A stretch of DNA of 64,000 bases, taken from positions 2,294,001 through 2,358,000 of the forward strand of contig NZ_CP061538.1 in assembly GCF_014705945.2 (NCBI RefSeq), given 5' to 3'. The translations under genes and the position numbers were made by a program. The notes under the pieces are model-generated. The model searched no databases, was not told the origin of the DNA, and was given only the letters and a program-made list of their open reading frames with translations. Source of the DNA: Rothia amarae. GTDB lineage: Bacteria; Actinomycetota; Actinomycetes; Actinomycetales; Micrococcaceae. Shown piece by piece: positions 63,950-64,000 of the stretch (its first letter is position 1; the number at the start of each line of letters is the position of its first letter).

Positions 63950-64000
63950 ATCTGTTCGTCTTAAACTTTCCCGCGCCTAAAATTACCCGTCATTAGTCTC

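Noticed and set aside
1-64000. CRISPR array, tRNA or rRNA genes
   Set aside because: No regularly spaced short repeats, no cloverleaf-like sequence and no rRNA signature noticed. The repeats present are dispersed or paired, not arrayed.

Overview
The window reads like a low-to-mid G+C actinobacterium of the Micrococcaceae, most likely an oral Rothia (R. dentocariosa or R. aeria type). The reasons are the LysX-type fused lysyl-phosphatidylglycerol synthase/lysyl-tRNA synthetase, the actinobacterial WXG100/FtsK secretion genes, SLH-type repeats on secreted enzymes, and moderate base composition. The species call is inference from gene content; no rRNA is present.

Left part, 1-20.4 kb: ordinary chromosomal genes. 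Two tandem NhaA Na+/H+ antiporters face a lysX operon with a translationally coupled membrane protein. Then come a membrane-anchored esterase, a divergent pair of secreted enzymes that each end in three SLH-like repeats (a GH25 muramidase and a 5'-nucleotidase family protein), a TIGR01777-type epimerase, a PLDc_N-type membrane protein, a DHA2 drug exporter with an odd C-terminal extension, a ferritin, and a Tat-type secreted protein. Hairpin terminators separate most units.

Central part, 20.4-60.6 kb: a very long minus-strand type VII secretion-like (T7SS) island. In transcription order it starts with an Esx-like protein, a hairpin, an RDD membrane protein, a Pro/Ser/Thr-rich membrane-anchored surface protein and one large EccC/EssC ATPase. 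Cargo cassettes follow. The recurring cassette is a small helical Esx-like protein, an alpha/beta-hydrolase (DUF1023/Abhydrolase_8) effector with a T7SS-type N-terminus, and one to three small lipoproteins of one shared family, which are candidate immunity proteins. A second cargo type is a 511-aa coiled-coil/glycine-zipper protein followed by a multi-TM protein, an LpqN-like protein and an EspG-like protein. Much of the island occurs twice. Copy B (33.2-60.6 kb) holds the full ATPase. Copy A (about 21.3-31.45 kb) starts with only the last 382 residues of the ATPase and lies between two 111-bp direct repeats. A 1,996-bp block is apparently identical in both copies, although adjoining sequence is diverged. 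Three of the five effectors are broken, by an amber codon, by a frameshift in a homopolymer, and by an IS5-like element with a deletion.

Right end, 60.6-64 kb: small phage/ICE-like genes. These are an XRE regulator with a palindromic operator, a membrane protein, two HTH-type proteins with operator-like repeats, and a tyrosine-recombinase-like protein that appears to lack catalytic residues. A DUF3800 gene lies between the two T7SS copies.

Working model (inference): EccC with the RDD and surface proteins powers export of Esx/effector pairs, and the lipoproteins protect the producer from its own hydrolases. Duplication, gene conversion and gene breakage show rapid turnover of the cargo, as in contact-dependent competition loci.
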